This document shows, one piece after another, positions 31,501 through 42,067 of a DNA stretch of 64,000 nucleotides. Under the pieces are notes generated by a model. That model was not told where the DNA came from and searched no databases. It saw nothing but the letters and a program-made list of their open reading frames with translations. Location: contig QPMI01000621.1 of the NCBI GenBank assembly GCA_004431415.1, positions 124,001 to 188,000 on the forward strand, given 5' to 3'. Source of the DNA: Cyanophora paradoxa (lineage: Eukaryota; Glaucocystophyceae; Cyanophorales; Cyanophoraceae). The first letter of the stretch is position 1, and each line of letters starts with the position of its first letter. The translations under genes were made by a program, and so were the position numbers.

Positions 31501-31948
31501 CCGCAGCCTCCGATCCTCCACGAGCGCCGCCGCCGTCTCGTGCGCGCCGCGGTCCGGCTCGTGCCCGTTCTCGTCCCTCCACATCTCGAAGCCCGGCCAC
31601 TCCGTCTCCTCGACCACCCGCCGCCACCGCCTTTGGCCCAGTGCCCTTATCATTAGCATGCGCGCGCGGCCGCTCCGCGGCCCGGCCCAGCGCGCGCGCG
31701 GGCGATGCGGACCTGCAGACGCCGCGCAAGAGCCAGCTCTCCCGAAGCCCGAGCGCCCTGAAGACGCCGCCCAGCAACGCGTCCGGCATCGCTTCGAAAC
31801 CTCCCGCCGCTTCTAGATCTGCAGGCCTAGGCGAGGCTGGCGCCGCTGCGGCTGGCGCTTCGACGCGGGCCCGCTTCTCCTCGCGCCCTCCGGACCCCGA
31901 TGCGGCACTAGTACTCGGGGCACGTGCACCCGGCGTCGACGACGACAT
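28561..31948 (-). CDS. F-box/leucine-rich repeat protein, multi-exon
   Basis: The start at 31948 gives MSSSTPGARAPSTSAASGSG. The F-box core FEAMPDALLGGVFRALGLRE...LLRGVCR joins across a 67-base intron (31646-31712, donor GTCCGC, branch-like TGCTAAT, acceptor ATAAG) to ALGQRRWRRVVEETEW, completing the F-box. Exon 2 (31645-30775) has LRR-like repeats such as LRSLSLCFPALDNGMPPEVA and ends NEAKL. After a repeat-filled intron, RSDELARLAEVDAAALRPHL continues in frame, then RADRTAPVAVLALGRGASSL, ELVLRVEGSDAAGPNAALLP, and last VLARLGPEVSVRINVANVSE to the stop at 28561. F-box/LRR proteins are substrate receptors of SCF ubiquitin ligases; the target is unknown. Confidence 0.8.
28991..29025 (-). repeat. 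Three 11-base tandem units in an F-box intron
   Basis: Gctcagctgaa-type 11-mers occur three times in a row next to the donor after LSALRLELNG. This is a small local expansion. Confidence 0.7.
30335..30800 (-). repeat. Tandem repeat carrying copies of an exon end and its 5' splice site
   Basis: The word cacccgagctcggcctcgtt occurs at 30335, 30441, 30548 and 30661, and its parent cacctgagcttggcctcgtt at 30774, giving spacings of 106-113 bases. On the coding strand the parent is the last 15 bases of exon 2 plus the donor (AACGAGGCCAAGCTCAG then GTGAGC). Each repeat keeps AACGAGGCCGAGCTCGG then GTGAGC, and has CCCCAG a few bases upstream. Confidence 0.85.
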
Positions 31949-32779
31949 CGCTGGCCGCTCCACGCCGATCTCCCGGCTGCACGTGCACTGCGGCAGGTTC
32001 AGCGATCCATTCCGGATCCGCACGCTAAGCGATTCGTTCCGACAGCAAGCCGCGCGCATGCACCTTCGGAATTCGAAAGCTGAACCCGTCGCCCACGTGC
32101 ACCGAGCACCAACCAGCAGTGAGCCTGGAGGAGTGTACCCCCCACGCCGATCGGCGAGCTCGCGCGCGCACCGGCGTGCTTGCTTGCACGTGCACGAGCC
32201 AAGCTAGCGCTGATCATGACGTCGACCGCGCGCGCGGCGCGGGGGGAGGCCGAGGGGGGGGGGCGGGGGGGGGGGGGCAGGATTTTAATTTCCATAAATT
32301 AAATGCGATGACGAGCCCAGCGCTAGCGCAAGCTATCGCCCAGATGCAGGAGTACGGGCTACGGATACTCGCGCGGGTTGCATGCGCAAATTGCCAGCTG
32401 CAGGGCCGGGCTTGCCGGCGCCATGGCCATGGCCCATGTGCCCCTGGCCACTGGTCAGTGGCCAGGGGCACAGGTTCAACATAATAAATTCACTAGGACC
32501 GTCGGACAAGAGCATGAACAAAACGAAGAGCCAAAAGCGTCAACAGAAAGAGGAGACACACAGATATATAGATATCGATCCATGTCAGAAGAGACGACGT
32601 ATACGTACCAAAACGGGAAAGACCAAGACTGAGAAGAGACAGAGCTAGAGCTAATTATATATAACACTGACATCCAAAGGGACTTTTTGAGATCATCGGA
32701 TACAACTTGCAAAGCCTATAGCTATTACATGGACAGGCTTGAGAAAATATACAATGACCGGCAGCAATTACCTCGAAGC
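31949..32779. other. Intergenic region between two minus-strand genes
   Basis: No gene is seen. It contains a G run (about 32255-32278, broken by single bases), a perfect inverted repeat (32438-32471), and an AT-richer stretch (32470-32760) that probably includes the 3' untranslated region of the Kre9-like gene. Confidence 0.45.
32438..32471 (+). repeat. Perfect inverted repeat, 16-base arms, 2-base centre
   Basis: Arm gtgcccctggccactg (32438-32453), then gt, then its exact complement (32456-32471). It is nearly a palindrome and would extrude as a cruciform. It lies in intergenic DNA. Confidence 0.9.
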
Positions 32780-35700
32780 CTACTGTATGACGGCCGCGGG
32801 GAAGTACGGCATCGATATCTGAGGTGCGGCCGGCGCCGCGGCCGGCGCGGCTGCAGCGGCTGCAGCTGGCCATGGAGCGTACGCGTACGGCGGGCTGATC
32901 GCTTGCCCCCCGCCGCTCATGTCGACGAAGACATGCTGAGGGCCGGGGGCGGGGGGGCGGGGGGCCCGCTCACAATATTATAATTAATATTATTCCCGCC
33001 AGCGCCCGCTCCGGATCCCGGCTGCGGGGAGCGAAGGTCCGTAAAGCCGGCGCCTCCGGATCCGGATTCGGATCCCTTGGCGCCGAAGCCGGCGCCGGCG
33101 CCGGGGGACGGGTTCCGCTTGTGCATGTACCAGTAGGCGACCGACCCCAGCAGGACGAGAAAGGCGGCGCCTCCGATGGCGCCGCCGACAGCTGCTCCGA
33201 TCGGGAACGTGCTCGAGGACTCTTCCCGATCCGAATTCGAAGGGCGCGGCAAGCCAGATTCTGGGGCACCGCTTGGGCTGCCAGACGCGGCAGGGGTAAC
33301 GCTTCCGGAGGCGCTCGCGTCCGCGGACGTGTCGACGGTCGATCCCGCGGACGCGTCAACGGAGGCGGGCCTCACGACCCAGAACCCGGAGCAGGTCCTG
33401 ATGCACGTGGCCACGCGTACGTGCACGGCCGCGGCCATGATCAGATTGCTGCAGCGTGCGGAGGCCAGGCCTAGGGCGGCACACGCATGAAAGGACGCAC
33501 GAAGCAGGCGTAGAGGGGTAGATGGTCGAGCACGTCGTCGCTGGCGGTGCAAACGAGGCGCCTCCGGACCGAGCGTTGTTTAGATTGGCCTGCATCTGAA
33601 TCGAGCGGAAAGAGTGAAACGTTGCATCAAAATTAGAATTAAAGCAAGAACGTTAACGCGCTGAATTTAAATTTGAATGACTGAGACTTTGAAAAATTAA
33701 ACCGCACACCAGCACGCAGGCCCCGGACGTTCGAGAGAAACTATTCTGCTTGCAGAAGTAGACATCGACCGCGTCCCGACCCGACCAGGAGATCGAGCAG
33801 CTCGCAGACCCGCTGCGGCAGCTGGCGGGGGCCGACGTGATTGTGATTGCTTTTGCGGCAAGCGTCACTTCTTTGTAGTACTGCGATGGGTCCAGATCTG
33901 CCGTGAGCCTCCGACGTTGACGCTGGGCCTTGCCCTCCGCGAAGACCATCCAGTACCCCGTGACGGAGCCGGCAGCGGGCCTGCGGAATATTCATGCTGA
34001 GCTTTGAAATCATTTTGAGTAGCTATAATTAATATAAGTTTAAGACAGCGTTGGAAACTTGCAATATTTAAAAAGGGCACTCTTCTGGCATATATGCATG
34101 GAGCTCGAGCCGCGCACGTTTTCGTCTTCTTTGCTATCTTTGCGTAATGCGCCGTCGTCGGCTTGACGGACAAGGGGCTGCCCCCGGCGGCTACCCCTGC
34201 TGCAACCTGCGAACGTACGCGCGGGGTTTGCAAACTTGGATTAATATTATTTTTGAAAACAGTTCCAGCTGCTGGAATTCGAATATCAATGAATTCGGAA
34301 TAGATACAGACCGCTGCGCAGTACTCGACCTCGAACGATGTTCCAGGGCAGATGTAAATGTCGACTCTGGTGAGGATAGCCTCTGTGTCCCACCCGACAG
34401 AACACTCGGAGTCAACCGAGCACGAAGGGCTCGTCTGGGCACTCAAGGCGACCCGCGTGACCACCGAGGGTTTGCTGCTCATGATCAGCTGCAGTTCGAC
34501 AGCCGCGCTGCGCGTCCTGGCCGCCTCGAATCTCTGCCCGCCGGCTGTCCCAGGAGATATCGATGGCGCGACGAGCCAGAAGGCCGAGCATCTGCTTTTT
34601 TCGTTCTAAGTGACAATTTCGAAGACGGCGTGCACCGTGGCACAGATGCAGGCTAGGCTTTGCACTCAGAGCGCACCCGAGGGAAGAAGACCCGTACTGA
34701 TTGCAGAAGCTTGAGATTTCCGTCGCCGTGAGCGCCACCGATTTCGGGCTCGCCGACAGGCGCGCACCGGTAGCGATCTGATGCAGTTAAAAAACATTTA
34801 GAGTTCAGTTTCATTATATACATGGTGCAATTGCGCATGCGCATGCACAAATTAAAATCTGTAAACGTTCCGCACCAGCGTGCACTTCGAGTCGTACTGC
34901 GCGAAGCCGCACAGCGCAATGTCGACGCTTGGGAAGCCGCCCCATGCGACGGAGCTCGAGCAACCGCTCTCGTCGCCCTCGCACTTCGATGACGTCGAGG
35001 ACAGTATTGTGAGCACCGAAATATTCACGGGGGCCGTCCCACCGTGGCACTGAGCTTGTTCACAAGTTCTGGCTGCGTTTCGGAAAACCAGTCGAGTCCT
35101 AGGCTTGGGTCTGGCCGAACCACCCAGTACATCGTGCACCTGCGGTCGAAAAGCTTAAGCTTAAGTAGGTCGAACCTGCAGCGAACGTTAACATCTTTAA
35201 TTTGAACATGAAACTTTACCCCGCTGGCGTCTTCGTCGATGTCTCAGGGCATACGTCCTGGGGCGAGATGCTGAGAGAAAGACTGGAAGACTGTGGCTGG
35301 GGACCGGTGCCATTGATCATGAGCTGCAAGCCATCACAAAGCTTAAGCATGAGTTCGAATGCACGTGCACTGCATGCGTGCCGATTGACGAGCATGGGCC
35401 GGACAACTTATAAATATAATTAACTTGAATTCGAATTATGTGTACGAACGCACTGATTTGCACGAGGTGTCGTAGAGCTTCGTGTTGCAGAGGTACGCGT
35501 TCACCACAGACGGGGCGCTCCACGCGACTTGGCACGGGCTGGAGGACCAGAGGGTGCACTCCGTGGAGGTCGGCTGGGCGATTCTGATCGGCTTGTAAAC
35601 GTACGCGTTGTCCCCGCTGCCCGTGACCGACTCGTTCAAGCCTTCGGGATACACCTCCCAGTACAATGTGCACCTGATCATGAAATTAATTAACATCGAA

Positions 35701-37454
35701 AATAATTAAAGGTTAACGTCGACGTCGCGAGTTAAGACAGACCTGCCGTTGTATTTGTCAGGGTAATCTGAAAAATCTGGTTTCGCGCAGAACTCTTCCC
35801 AGAGGGCGTCTGTGAGGGGCATGGCCATGGAGCCCGCAGGCGTCCCGCCCACGAGCTTCCGGCAAATTCGCTCTTCGTCGTCGGGCAAGTATCGGTTGCA
35901 CAGGTGCACGTCCACCACGTCGACGCCGGTGTAGGCGACGGTCACAGTCTCTCCGAGCACCAGATGCGGTATAGCCGGCGCCTCTTTGTCGGCTGCTCTC
36001 GCATAGACGTACACGTCGATCGCGGGCGGGTACACGAGGGTCATCTTCCTAGAGCCTGCGACAAAGCCCGCGTAGTCGTAATCGCCTGCAAGGGTGATGA
36101 CCAGGTAGACTTCGCAGCTGCGGCGACGGTTATATTTAAGGTCAGCTGCAGCTGCGCATGCAGCCTGAAAATTAAATTGAAACGTGAACACACCTGTCCC
36201 CCGGAGAATCTATCCTGCTTGGTTTTGCGCAAATTTCGCCATTCCACCATGCGAAGAAGTCTGTCGTGATCGTGAGAGAACCCGTTTGCGCAGGGGCCGA
36301 TGCCACCACCTGCCACCAGAATTAGGAACTGGACCCGGACGTCGACCGGAAATATGGCTGCGCATGTACACGAGGCCCCTAGCTCATGATCAAGCTTAAG
36401 GCAGATCTAGTTCTATATATATATAATATAGCTAGAGCTCACTTTTCGGCCTTTCTTGGACGCCTATTCTCCTTCCAGAAGCTGCGTTTTGCTGAACCAG
36501 ACGTCTACGTACCCGGAGCTTGGACCTCCGGACCACGCCAGATGGCACGGGTAGCCGACTAAGCAGCTTGAATTTGTGGCCGGGAGGATGGAGATCCGCG
36601 GAGGGAATTTGATTGTCACTGCGACTTGATCAACCTCGTCGGAAGACGATTGAATCGACCAGTACAGCGAACACCTGCCAGTGATCATGATTGAAACAAT
36701 TTGAGGATATGGAGATCTAGATCTATCTATCGAGACTGTAGCGCTAGCCGTACGCGTGCACGCGTGCGTGCACGTGCCACGTGCATGCGGCGGATTTCGA
36801 ATGCGAATTCGATTTCGAAGCGCGCACTGTTCAGAACCTGGGCTGCAGGGGGAAGTCCTGCTCGGGGAAAGGTACAGGTGGAGGGTGCCCAGATACTCCG
36901 CCTCCATTGTAAAGACGAATGGGTTTTGCTGGTACGGCGGGAGCGCCGTGTACTTGCTTATGTCAAACTGCGCAGCTGAGTCAATGGATCCCGGACAAGC
37001 ATGCGCATGGCGTAGCCATGGCCATGGCACTAGCGTAGCTGCACGCGCATGCACGCGCGCAGGCCTATTAGGCTAGGCCTAGCTTTTTTTTTTAGGTACA
37101 AGAGATAGGCCTCGAGATAGGTACAAACTCGAGATTGAACGTCATCCAATGCGCGCTCACTGTTAGAGATTCGCAATCACTGCTCAATTTGGGTCGATCG
37201 CCAGAAGGATACGAACTCGTCTCCACACTGCATATGTACGGGAGGACTTCCGAGCTGCCGGTCCAAGCAATCGTACACGCCTGCCCGACGGTGCATGTCG
37301 CGGATGTGTTCGGATAGAACAGCTGGAGCGTCGCCAGAGCGCTCGGCGCCGCCGCAGCTACCAGAGCCACAAGTACCAGCTTAAGAAGAGCACAGCTGCT
37401 CATGAGCTTAAGAAGAGCGCAGCTGCTCATGCGGGAATTCGAAGACATTTGCAT
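32780..37454 (-). CDS. Membrane protein with repeated Kre9/Knh1-like Cys-Trp modules
   Basis: The gene starts at 37454 (or at 37427 or 37400) with a signal peptide ending VLVALVAAAAPSALA. At least six ectodomain modules share a C-x(4-8)-C-x(3)-W core: CTVGQACTIAW (37263-37298), CLVGYPCHLAW (36533-36565), CTLWSSSPCQVAW (35520-35558), CEGDESGCSSSVAW (34942-34983), CSVDSECSVGW (34389-34423) and CRSGSASCSISW (33786-33821). Each is followed by a V-D-V-x-x-C strand. A variant at 36140-35750 has LGETVTVAYTG. This pattern is that of the Ser-Thr-rich Kre9/Knh1 family of cell-surface proteins. After a Ser/Thr stalk comes the membrane helix GGAIGGAAFLVLLGSVAYWY, then KRNPSPGAGAGFG and a last exon ending QISMPYFPAAVIQ. 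The exons are about one or half a module long, which suggests exon duplication. A surface or wall role is inferred. Confidence 0.7.
37374..37427 (-). repeat. 27-base tandem duplication in the signal peptide
   Basis: The coding segment for MSSCALLKL is present twice in direct tandem with one base difference. The duplication gives a choice of start codons (37427 or 37400) and lengthens the region before the hydrophobic core. Confidence 0.85.
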
Positions 37455-38804
37455 GCGATGACGCAGCAGACTTCTCGCTGCTTGCCGCGCGTTCATGATC
37501 ATGATCAGCCACTGAGGCGCAGCGCCAGGTTCGCGATCGGAGGTCGCGTGAACGTGTATACGTAACTTGTAACGTTCAAGAGTCTGCAGCCGCTGATCAT
37601 GAGCTGCGGCGCCAGCGCGCGCTGCGGCGTTGCAATTGCAATTGCAATTGGCTGCTGAGATGCGCGCGCGTACTACGGCCGCGGTACCGTATCCGATGAT
37701 CCGTGGCACGATTCCGTGCACGGCCAGTACTACCGGTAGTTGGCAGCTGCCAGGGGCTGCAGCCGTTTTCGAGCTGTATACGCACGTAAACGACTATATA
37801 TATGCACGACAAGTATATATACGTATACGTATACGTACGCGTATAACTACCGGTAGTGTACGCGTGTACGTATACAGCTGTATATATACGTACATGTACG
37901 TATACTAGACTACTAGTAGTCTACTACTAGTACTAGTACACATGTACCTGTGCACTGTGCGCATGCATATGACAATTCTAGCGCTGACCCGCCGCTGACC
38001 CCGCGGGCCGGGTCGGCCGGCCCGGGCTGATCGATCTTCGAATTCGAATTCGGTCGCTAGATCGACTAAATAAAAACATTATAGATCTAGCCCACTCAGC
38101 GAGTGAAAATATACACAGCTCCGAGTTTAGAGAGAACGTATGCGTATGCGCTGCGGTGCCCCGGGCCGGCGCTAGCAAAACCTAGGCCGGGCTACCTAAC
38201 ATTAATATTCCGCGACGCTCGGACGAGCTATTCCTGTACCCGGGGCATTCTCGATCTAGGGAGCTCGATCGATCTGGGGAGCTTGAGATCTGACCGGGTA
38301 ATTAATCCGGCGATAAAAAAAGCCGGCCGCGGCGAACGAATAAAAAAGGCGCAAGAAATCAGAAAAGTTCGCGTGGTTGAATTCAAAAACCTAAAATCAG
38401 AAATCAGCCCCGCGCCGGCTCCGATCCGGTCGACGAGTCGACGTCGGCCCCAGGCTGGATTCCCCGCCGCGCCGCTGGAATTCGAACCGCTAGCGCTGGC
38501 CATGGGCGCCCGGCGGCCGTAGGCGGCCGCCAGCAGTGGCCTAGGGGAGGGGACCCCCAGCCCGGCGCGGCCCCCGGGCCCCCGCGGCCGGCCCGGCGGT
38601 CACTGAGTCGCCGCTTGGAGCCACGATGTATTGTATATACACGCACAAGCCTCGGGCATGCACTGCGGCGGCTGCGCCCGGGACCTGTCCAAGCCCGTCT
38701 GCCCGCTGCGCAGCGTCCTGCATCCGTCCGGTCGCAGGGGCCGCTCTCAGCCAGGCCCCTCCCGAGGCCCCCTCCCGAGGCCCGCCGCCGCCAAGCGCGC
38801 CCAC
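37455..38804. other. Intergenic region dense in short palindromes
   Basis: No gene is supported. From 37780 to 37980 the DNA is an almost unbroken chain of overlapping palindromes (gtatac, tacgta, acgcgt, accggt, ctagtag/ctactag, catatg). TGATCATGA words lie at 37493-37507 (overlapping) and 37594. GC drops in 38040-38110 and 38290-38400. Confidence 0.5.
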
Positions 38805-39776
38805 CTACTCCGACCCGGGGTCGGCGTCGGCGTCCGAGCCGCAGCCGGCCTTGGCCGCCCGCGCCTGCGGGGCGTCAGAGGGCGCCGCAGGGGCGCCACC
38901 GGCCGGGCCCGGGGGAAAGGTCGCCTTCTCGAGGTTGCGGGCGAGCTCGGAGGGGTCCCGCCGGCGCCGCGTCTCCACCGCCCGCCGCGACCCGTCCACC
39001 CTGCCCGCCCGCCCCGTACCCCTCAGAGGAGGGAGGGTACGGGAAAGTTGGGGGAGGATGGGGGGGGGGCGAAAGGCGGCCGCGCGCCGGTTCTTGTGGA
39101 GGCGGTTCGCGTACCCCGGGTCCTGTGCGGCCTGCGGGCGCGGGGGGACGGGAGTCGGGCGCGGCCCCAGAGCGGAGCGGGCGGGACAGGGGAGCTTCGA
39201 GCGGATCGCGGACCCGCAGGCGGCGGGTCTCGTGGCCGCGCCGGGCGATCTCGGCGCGGTCCTTCTTGATGAGCTTCTGCGCGGCCAGGGGGTCGCCGCC
39301 CTGCCTCTTCCTGGCCCCCAGGCTCTTCTTCTTCTGCTGCTGCTGCTGCCGAGGCGCGCGCCCCGCGCCGGGCTGGCGCTGGGGGGCGGGCGGCGGCTGC
39401 TTGAACGCGCTGGCGGCGAAGGGGGCGCTGCCGGGGGCGCCGGCCGTGAGCAGGGGCCCCTTCGGAGTGACGGGGCGCCTGAGAGCCAGCGCGTCGGCGT
39501 CGGCGCGGCGCTGAAGGGCGGGGCGTGTGCGTACCCGTCCGTCTTCAGCTCGCAGGCGCGGATGGCGGAGGGGGCGAGCCGAACGGAGGGCTCAGAGCCT
39601 GCGGAGGGCGAGGCCGGGGGCCACGGGAGGGGGAGGGGTACGCCCTCCTCGCCGAAATCGACGAGGGACCCGATCGAGTCGCTGCGCCGAAAGCGGGTCA
39701 GGCGGCGCGGACGCCGAGCCGAGAGGGGGTACTGGCACCTGCGGCTGGGGGAGGCGGGCGCCGGCGGCTCGCTCAT
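38805..39776 (-). CDS. Disordered basic protein of unknown function
   Basis: Likely exon 1 (from 39776) reads MSEPPAPASPSR and joins SDSIGSLVDFGEE, then SEPSVRLAPSAIRACELKTD across short introns. The main exon then reads RRPVTPKGPLLTAGAPGS, AASAFKQPPPAPQRQPG, a Q5 run, KKKSLGARKRQGGDPLAAQK and LIKKDRAEIARRGHETRRLR. The last exon reads RRDPSELARNLEKATFPPG and ends GCGSDADADPGSE at 38805. The Lys/Arg clusters suggest nuclear location. One intron appears to start GC (GGCGTACCC). No known domain is seen. The start is uncertain because the preceding AG (GCGCGCAG) could also be an acceptor, which would link this to exons further right. Confidence 0.5.
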   Translation of the reverse strand: MSEPPAPASPSRRCQYPLSARRPRRLTRFRRSDSIGSLVDFGEEGVPLPLPWPPASPSAGSEPSVRLAPSAIRACELKTDGYAHAPPFSAAPTPTRWLSGAPSLRRGPCSRPAPPAAPPSPPARSSSRRPPPSASPARGARLGSSSSRRRRAWGPGRGRAATPWPRRSSSRRTAPRSPGAATRPAACGSAIRSKLPCPARSALGPRPTPVPPRPQAAQDPGYANRLHKNRRAAAFRPPPILPQLSRTLPPLRGTGRAGRVDGSRRAVETRRRRDPSELARNLEKATFPPGPAGGAPAAPSDAPQARAAKAGCGSDADADPGSE

Positions 39777-39849
39777 GCTGCGCGCGCGGTCGATGGCGGC
39801 GGCTCAAGAGTGGAGATAAGATCGGGCTATGGTCGGACCTCATGGCGGA

Positions 39850-41004
39850 GAAGCGGGCGCTGAGCGCGTCGATGTCGTGGCACGGGAGGGCGCCGGCCCG
39901 CGCGGGCTCGCAATCCCCTTCGACGGAGCTGCCATAGCGTGAGCGACGCGAGGGCGGCGCGGGGATCGCGGAGGGCGCCTCGGCGACTCGTTCCGAGCGA
40001 TCTCGGCTCCGGCTCCGAGCTGGCTCGACTGCGGCGCTTCGGAGGCGGCAGGCAGCTGGGCCGAGGAGCTGCAGAGCGAGTTCAGAGTGGAGAGCGCGTT
40101 GAAGCGGGGTACGCGGCGAGGACGTACAGCTCCAAATGGGCGCCGGCGACGGGCACGACGACGTCAGCCGCACGCGCAGGGCTGCGAACGCGGCCGGTCA
40201 GGACTTCGGCAGAGGATTTGAATTGAAAGACGACGCACTTCGGCTGAAGGCCCTCCAGGCCCTCGATGGCGAGAAGATCAGCGGGGATCGCAGCTGCAGC
40301 CTGATTTGCGGGCGGCCGGAGCAGCCGGCTGGCGAAGCAAGTGAGTCGAGACAAACAGAAGCAAATCAAATGCGCACAGCAGCAGGCTCTCCTGGAAGTG
40401 AATGTACGCCTCGTGGCCAGCGATTATGCCCTGGGCCCTTCCAGGGTCGCTGCGAGGGACGTCAGCAGCTGCAGCGCTCGGCGCCGGGCGCGTGTTCTGT
40501 AGAAGCGGGCGCACATAGGCCGCTTGGCGAAGCCAGCCGCCTTCCCAAGAGCGCTCGTGGGGAGCCCGTATGGCACGGTCTGAGAGAATGGAGCCTGCGC
40601 ATGCGCTTGCCCTCGTCAGAGTCACGAACGCATGTGAAGCGCCTCGAGAGACACGAGTGGGAAGCCGAGGGCCGGCGAAGCGCGCGCGTTCCGAGCGCCA
40701 AGAAGGGATGCGGAGAAAGCGAAGTTGCCGAGGAAGTACGCGTTCGCAGGAAAGGTGGAGCGAAATCGGCGCAGGGGTCGAAGAGCACCTGCAGTGTGCC
40801 AGCGAACGGAGAGCTCGAGAATGCGTGCTCCTCTTCGTGAGCACCGGCGCCCAGGGCCTGCCGCGTGCGGCTCGCGCGGCGCCCTGGTCGCTGACCATGT
40901 CCGCGCTCGCACTTCTCTGACTCCGGCGACTGCGCGGGCGCCGGGCGGGCCGGCAGCACTGCTGGAGCGCCCGTAAACGCGGCCAGCTGCAGCATCGCTG
41001 CCAT
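39850..41004 (-). CDS. Possible gene or upstream exons, divergent from an F-box gene
   Basis: Several minus-strand stretches look protein-like. From 41004, MAAMLQLAAFTGAPAVLPAR resembles an organelle presequence. Around 40420-40350 there is GIIAGHEAYIHFQESLLLCA. Around 40330-40100 there is LAIEGLEGLQPKCVVFQFKS and ADVVVPVAGAHLELYVLAA, with beta-strand spacing. Around 39930-39860 there is CHDIDALSARFSAM. They lie in different frames, so introns would be needed. They may form one gene, possibly continuous with 39776-38805. No family is recognised. Confidence 0.3.
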
Positions 41005-41050
41005 CGCCGCGGGCGACGATGCAACGAATGGACTGTACCCCGACCCAGCG

Positions 41051-42036
41051 ATGGCAGGGATCGACGACCTGCCCGGGGAGCTCCTCGCGAGCATCCTGCG
41101 GCGGCTGCACGATGCGCGGGAGCTCATATCGCTCAGCCGCGTCTCCAGGCGCTGGCGCGACGCGGTCCTGCAAGTTTGCGGCACCCTGGACGGGCCGGGC
41201 GAGCTGTGCCTCCGCGTACAAGGCCGCCGAGACCCAGCGGTCATCGGGGCGCGACCCGCGGTGACAGGGGCGCTGAAGCATCTTGGCGGGCTGAGCTCCC
41301 TCGTCGTCGAGTTCGCCGGCTTCGACGCGAAGGCCCTCGCCCTCGCCCTCGGCGACAGCCTCCACACGCTCGAGCTGAACGGCTGCCCCGCAGCGTGCTT
41401 CGCCAAGGTCCGCCGCCCGGCCCCGTACACGCGGTCCTGCCCCACGGCCCGACGCGTGGCGGCGGGCAGCTTGCCGACCAGCCCGGGGCGTTGGCCTCTG
41501 CGGCGCTTCGGAACGCGTCGTCCCTCCGGCGCCTCGTCCTGCGGCGGGTCGACGCGCTGCCCTCCGCTGAAGTCGTCGCGACGCTCGGCTCCGCATCGTC
41601 GCTCACGCACGTCGACCTGAGCTACGTGCGCGCTTTTCGCCCGTGGCCCACGGATCGAATCGCTTTCCGCCTGGATCGAATCTGCGCCGCAGAACTCGGA
41701 CCTGCGGGACGACGTCTTCTCGGCGCTGGCGGCGCACTGCCCCTCCCTCTCCTCGCTCCGGGTACAGGGCTGCTGGCGCCTCCGCGGCCGCGGCATCGCC
41801 GAGCTGGCCGCCGGCTGCCCCCGCCTCGCCCGGCTCGACCTCGGCCTCGAGTACGTCCGCGTCACCGACGCCGGTGCGGCGTACCCCCCTCGCTCCGCTC
41901 TCGCACCCCTCTAAGCGGCTCGCGCGCCACAGCGCTGGAGGCGATCGCGCGGTCGCTGGGAGGGGTACTGGAGGAGTTCCGCATGGGCGGCTGGGGTGCG
42001 CGCCCCCTGTCCCTCCCCGCCCCCAACGCTTGACCG

Positions 42037-42067
<31 letters not shown>

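Noticed and set aside
38626-39819. 397-codon plus-strand ORF
   Set aside because: The opposite strand has a Lys/Arg/Glu-rich exon (KKKSLGARKRQGG...) with ordinary protein composition and matching splice sites; the plus frame is Leu/Arg/Gly filler.
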